From NCBI GenBank assembly GCA_947589345.1, contig CANQAC010000003.1:22420-86419 (forward strand): a DNA stretch of 64,000 bases. Direction: 5' to 3'. Made by a program: the position numbers and the translations under genes. Source of the stretch: an uncultured Akkermansia sp. (GTDB lineage: Bacteria; Verrucomicrobiota; Verrucomicrobiia; Verrucomicrobiales; Akkermansiaceae). A model generated the notes under the pieces. It made no database searches and had not been told where the DNA came from. It saw nothing but the letters and a program-made list of their open reading frames with translations. The first letter of the stretch is position 1; the number at the start of each line of letters is the position of its first letter. This document shows positions 61,120-64,000 of the stretch, piece after piece.

Positions 61120-62520
61120 ATGGGAAAGATGAGAACGTGTACCTGTGCGGGAAGTGTGATGGCTTTGCTAATGGCATTTTTTGCACAGGCACAGACGAAT
61201 CATGTGTATATACTCACTGGGCAGTCCAACTCGCTGGGGGCGGTGAAAGGGACGCCGGCTACCCCTGAGCAGCTGGAGCGTTACAAAAGCAATGGGCTGC
61301 TCTGGAACGGCAACATGGTCCGTGATACCGGAGAGAGGTTCGAGAAGAGTCCAAGTTGGTCTACTGTGGCTCCGCAACTGCCAAGGCTTGCCGGATCTCT
61401 CTGCATGGGGCCGGAATACGGCTTTTGCTCTATGATGCAGCGGCACAAATGGCATACGACCAATGGGGACAAGGTGGCCGTCATCAAAGCGTCTCTGGAT
61501 GGTGGGAGCAACAGCTGCTGGCTGCCGAACGCCCCTGGCTTTAGGTCCTTGTCCGGCACGGTACGAGCTGCCATGTCTGCGCTGAGAGAACACGCTCAAG
61601 TTCATGCCTTACTTTACTTGCAGGGAGAATCCAACCACACGGAGGAGGAGATCACCGAAGCTCCCTCTCGCTTTCTTGACTTGCTCACACGCGTGGGCAA
61701 GGAAACCAAGAAGGGAACACTGAAGTTTGCAGTGGTAGGAGAATGCGCCACGTGGGCCGGCAAGGAGAAACAAAATGCTGCGGGCGACACCACGGCCAAG
61801 TTGCTCGGTGACATGGCCCGCAAGAAGAAGAATGTGGGTTGGGTGCGCACCCGAGACCTCACCAAAATCACCGCAGGAGATACCTTGGGAGTTCACTACG
61901 ATGGTAAATCCCAACTGACGATTGGTGCACGCTACGCGTATGAAGTGGCCACGCTGGAGAAATTGCCATTCTCGCCTACCAGAAACGATGACCCTCACGC
62001 TGCTCTGGATTCACCTGCCGCATGGTGGGGCGGTAAAAGGCCCTCGGCACAACTGACCGCCACATGGGATGCCTCTGCTGCCAATGTGCCGAGAGAAAAA
62101 GTCGATAAGGTCTTATCCGTAGCCGGAATTATGGTGGATGATCCCTTCAGCGAGAAGATTCTCCTTTACGCTGAGAATACCGGTAAAGCCCGCGTAAGCA
62201 TCGGTGCAAAAGGCATCAAACTCGAACAAGGTGACCTTTCCCTGCAGTTGCCGGTGGAGATCACTGCCGACCAATCCTGGAGGTTGACAAAGGGGCGTTC
62301 CCTCATCATCGGTTCAGCAGCTACCCCTGTGAGCCTGGCTGGTGATGCTTTGATCAATGTGCAGGCAGAGCAAGGATCTGCTCTCCAGCTACACCTTGCA
62401 GGACCAACACGTGTTCAATGGATTTTATCATCCCCGCAGCCTGATGTACAGATCACCGTTGCTGGTAAGCCGGCCAAGTTCAGCAAACAGGGAGAATCAT
62501 TCGTAATTACGACGGATTGA
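61120..62520 (+). CDS. Sialate O-acetylesterase-like secreted esterase
   Basis: 466 residues with signal peptide. The SGNH-like blocks are intact: GQSN with Ser36, YLQGES (168-171) and VHYDGKSQ with His259. Members deacetylate sialic acids or other sugars. The C-terminal 90 residues form one copy of the beta module that is doubled in the neighbour (ITADQSWRLTKGRSLIIGS). With GH84 it forms a mucin-glycan set. ATG 61129 (after GGGAAAG) is an alternative start. Confidence 0.85.
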   Translation: MGKMRTCTCAGSVMALLMAFFAQAQTNHVYILTGQSNSLGAVKGTPATPEQLERYKSNGLLWNGNMVRDTGERFEKSPSWSTVAPQLPRLAGSLCMGPEYGFCSMMQRHKWHTTNGDKVAVIKASLDGGSNSCWLPNAPGFRSLSGTVRAAMSALREHAQVHALLYLQGESNHTEEEITEAPSRFLDLLTRVGKETKKGTLKFAVVGECATWAGKEKQNAAGDTTAKLLGDMARKKKNVGWVRTRDLTKITAGDTLGVHYDGKSQLTIGARYAYEVATLEKLPFSPTRNDDPHAALDSPAAWWGGKRPSAQLTATWDASAANVPREKVDKVLSVAGIMVDDPFSEKILLYAENTGKARVSIGAKGIKLEQGDLSLQLPVEITADQSWRLTKGRSLIIGSAATPVSLAGDALINVQAEQGSALQLHLAGPTRVQWILSSPQPDVQITVAGKPAKFSKQGESFVITTD

Positions 62521-62574
62521 GATCATTCTGACGCCCCCAGTACGTAATTTGTCATTGATTGATACAATTTGTAC

Positions 62575-62602
62575 TTGACGGAGCAGATTTTGGGAGTATA
62601 AG
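62575..62602 (+). promoter_or_regulatory. Promoter of the DUF362 gene
   Basis: TTGACG (62575-62580), 16-bp spacer, TATAAG (62597-62602). The leader to ATG 62651 is about 40 bases. Confidence 0.55.
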
Positions 62603-62650
62603 CTGTCTGGAGCAGAAGGGAGCCGAGCCGCGTTTGCGACCCCATCCACC

Positions 62651-63619
62651 ATGAAAACGATCCTCAATCTTCTTACCGTCATGACAGCAGGAGCTAGTGT
62701 TTGTATGTCAGGACAAGATACTGACCAACCACAGGAAACCAGCCAAGAACCGCCGGTGCCAAAGGTATATTTTACCAAGGACATCAGCCCGGTGGGTTTG
62801 CTCAAAATCTACAATCACGTGAAAGCCGATATTCAGGGGAAAGTTGCCATTAAATGGCATTCAGGAGAGCCCCATGGTCCCAACATTATCCCCGTACCTA
62901 TGGTGAAGGCGCTGCAGGAGGCTATCCCCGACAGTTTACTCGTAGAAACTAATACGCTCTACGAAGGTGGTCGCGACACCACCGAAAAACACCGCGAAAC
63001 GCTCCAAGTGAACGGTTGGACTTTCTGCCCGGTGGATATTATGGATGAGGAGGGTACAGTGATGCTGCCGGTGAAGGGCGGCAAGCACTTCAAAGAAATG
63101 AGTATGGGGAAGAATATTTTGAACTACGATTCCATGGTGGTACTCACTCACTTCAAGGGGCATCCCATGGGCGGATTCGGCGGATCAATCAAAAATATTG
63201 CCATTGGCTGCGCGGATGGTAAGATCGGCAAAGCGATGGTACATGGTTCTACCCCGGAAAATACCTGGGCCAGCAGTCAAGCACCTTTCATGGAGAATAT
63301 GGTTGAATCGGCCAAAGCGACGGTGGATCATTTCGGCAAGCATATCACCTTCATCAATGTGATGCGCAACATGTCCGTGGATTGTGATTGTATGGGAGTG
63401 GACGCGGCTCCACCCACCGCAAGCGACATCGGTATTGTAGCGTCCACGGATATTCTGGCCGTAGATCAGGCGAGTATTGACCTACTCTACAAATTGCCGG
63501 AGGCAGAGCTTCATGATCTCAGGGAGCGTATTGAATCTCGTGGCGGACTTCATCAGCTCGAATACGCCGAGCAAATGGGACTCGGCTCGCGCAAGTATGA
63601 ACTCATCTCATTGGACTGA
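62651..63619 (+). CDS. DUF362 domain protein
   Basis: 322 residues. A weak signal-like N-terminus (MKTILNLLTVMTAGASVCMS) is followed by DUF362 with the typical KVAIKWHSGEPHGPNIIPVPMV start, LTHFKGHPMGGFGGSIKNIAIGCADGKIGK (the conserved G-G-x-K-N motif) and DQASIDL. Several DUF362 proteins carry a C-terminal 4Fe-4S ferredoxin domain; here only CDCMG is seen near the end, so no full cluster motif. Function of the family is not established. Confidence 0.8.
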   Translation: MKTILNLLTVMTAGASVCMSGQDTDQPQETSQEPPVPKVYFTKDISPVGLLKIYNHVKADIQGKVAIKWHSGEPHGPNIIPVPMVKALQEAIPDSLLVETNTLYEGGRDTTEKHRETLQVNGWTFCPVDIMDEEGTVMLPVKGGKHFKEMSMGKNILNYDSMVVLTHFKGHPMGGFGGSIKNIAIGCADGKIGKAMVHGSTPENTWASSQAPFMENMVESAKATVDHFGKHITFINVMRNMSVDCDCMGVDAAPPTASDIGIVASTDILAVDQASIDLLYKLPEAELHDLRERIESRGGLHQLEYAEQMGLGSRKYELISLD

Positions 63620-63842
63620 GAGTCTTCCAACGGGGTAAAACTCGCGGGAGGAGCGATTACGGGTGGTAACTTGCGGTTTTTGACACTGTTCACGGTGTAC
63701 ATATCTCCCCCCGACTCACGGATCTCGGGGAAGCTGTGAAATCAGCTAATTGTACGCACACCGAGGGGCATAGCATTGTCATAATTTTGATCCTTGGAAG
63801 CGAAGAAATCACCTGACCGGAGCGTTTTCGCCACTTCACGAC
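63620..63842. other. Intergenic region after the DUF362 gene
   Basis: No frame, tRNA or clear hairpin seen; leads into the palindrome at 63843. Confidence 0.4.
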
Positions 63843-63892
63843 TTTCTAATGCGTTTGCCCTGGTACTCTCGGCAGGGCAACCGCATTAGAAA
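63843..63892. repeat. Long imperfect palindrome
   Basis: TTTCTAATGCG + TTGCCCTG pairs with CAGGGCAA + CGCATTAGAAA: 19 bp of stem with one mismatch and a 10-base loop. It is not followed by a T-run on either strand, so it is not a standard terminator. Confidence 0.85.
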
Positions 63893-63921
63893 AATGGATT
63901 CATTTTAAGGGAGGAAACAAG

Positions 63922-64000
63922 ATGGTCACTGATGTCCCAAATCGTTGCCAAACAATATATCATCGAGTACATCTGTATCCCACGTTGCCCTCAGTCTCAG
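63922..64000 (+). CDS. Possible start of a gene running off the window
   Basis: ATG 63922 sits 7 bases after a strong AGGGAGG, opening a frame (MVTDVPNRCQTIYHRV) to the window end. A second ATG at 63932 in another frame (MSQIVAKQYIIEY) is also open. Too short to name. Confidence 0.35.
   Translation, partial: MVTDVPNRCQTIYHRVHLYPTLPSVS

Noticed and set aside
1-64000. CRISPR array, rRNA, transposase or prophage genes
   Set aside because: None seen: no regularly spaced repeats except the three 33-bp units, no IS-type inverted repeats around a transposase, no capsid or terminase genes.

Overview
This window looks like a chromosomal segment of a Gram-negative, LPS-making bacterium. I favour Verrucomicrobiota, possibly an Akkermansia-like gut member, but that is inference. 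The support is Kdo and Lpt genes, lipoproteins, secreted GH84 and sialate-esterase-type enzymes, a type II/IV pseudopilin, and many secreted proteins I could not assign to a family. I saw no phage structural genes, transposases or CRISPR array.

Layout. 1-5.8 kb: end-clipped pseudopilin, MarR regulator, DMT transporter, fabH, nrdR with a coupled unknown gene, an MntP-like exporter and a DUF3472-like protein. 5.9-13.4 kb: speA, M28 peptidase, parB, hisC and two unknown envelope proteins. 13.5-20.8 kb: an unknown secreted protein, a three-gene overlapping operon (degenerate alpha/beta hydrolase, OmpA-like, HAD), then kdsB-uppS and a FtsB-like gene. 20.8-28.8 kb: a SpeE-like protein, the kdsA-lptC-lptA-lptB LPS export operon, rubrerythrin, thiE and mnmA.

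28.8-46.8 kb is an accessory region between mnmA and ctpA. It holds an ankyrin protein, a cluster of small membrane proteins with a DnaJ-type cysteine-rich protein, a 33-bp tandem repeat, and a 12.4-kb minus-strand operon of nine genes. Five of the nine encode dynamin-like GTPases, one an LRAT-type acyltransferase/phospholipase with its His-His-Cys residues intact, and three encode membrane-associated or unknown proteins. Just upstream lies a gene interrupted by two homopolymeric C tracts, which looks phase-variable. I regard the dynamin/LRAT locus as the most likely undescribed system here, perhaps for membrane remodelling or defence. That role is inference.

46.9-64 kb: tail-specific protease, radC, a TatD-like hydrolase, RlpA-like lipoprotein, fabG, tRNA-Glu(CTC), tRNA-Leu(TAA), an ankyrin-like lipoprotein with a membrane partner, then a glycan operon (HAD phosphatase, GH84 hexosaminidase, a catalytically altered and an intact sialate esterase-like protein) and a DUF362 protein.

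A window-wide signal: about a dozen genes have a TTGxxx / TAGAAT-like promoter whose -10 box ends only 6-9 bases before the start codon. This predicts leaderless or nearly leaderless mRNAs for many operon heads.
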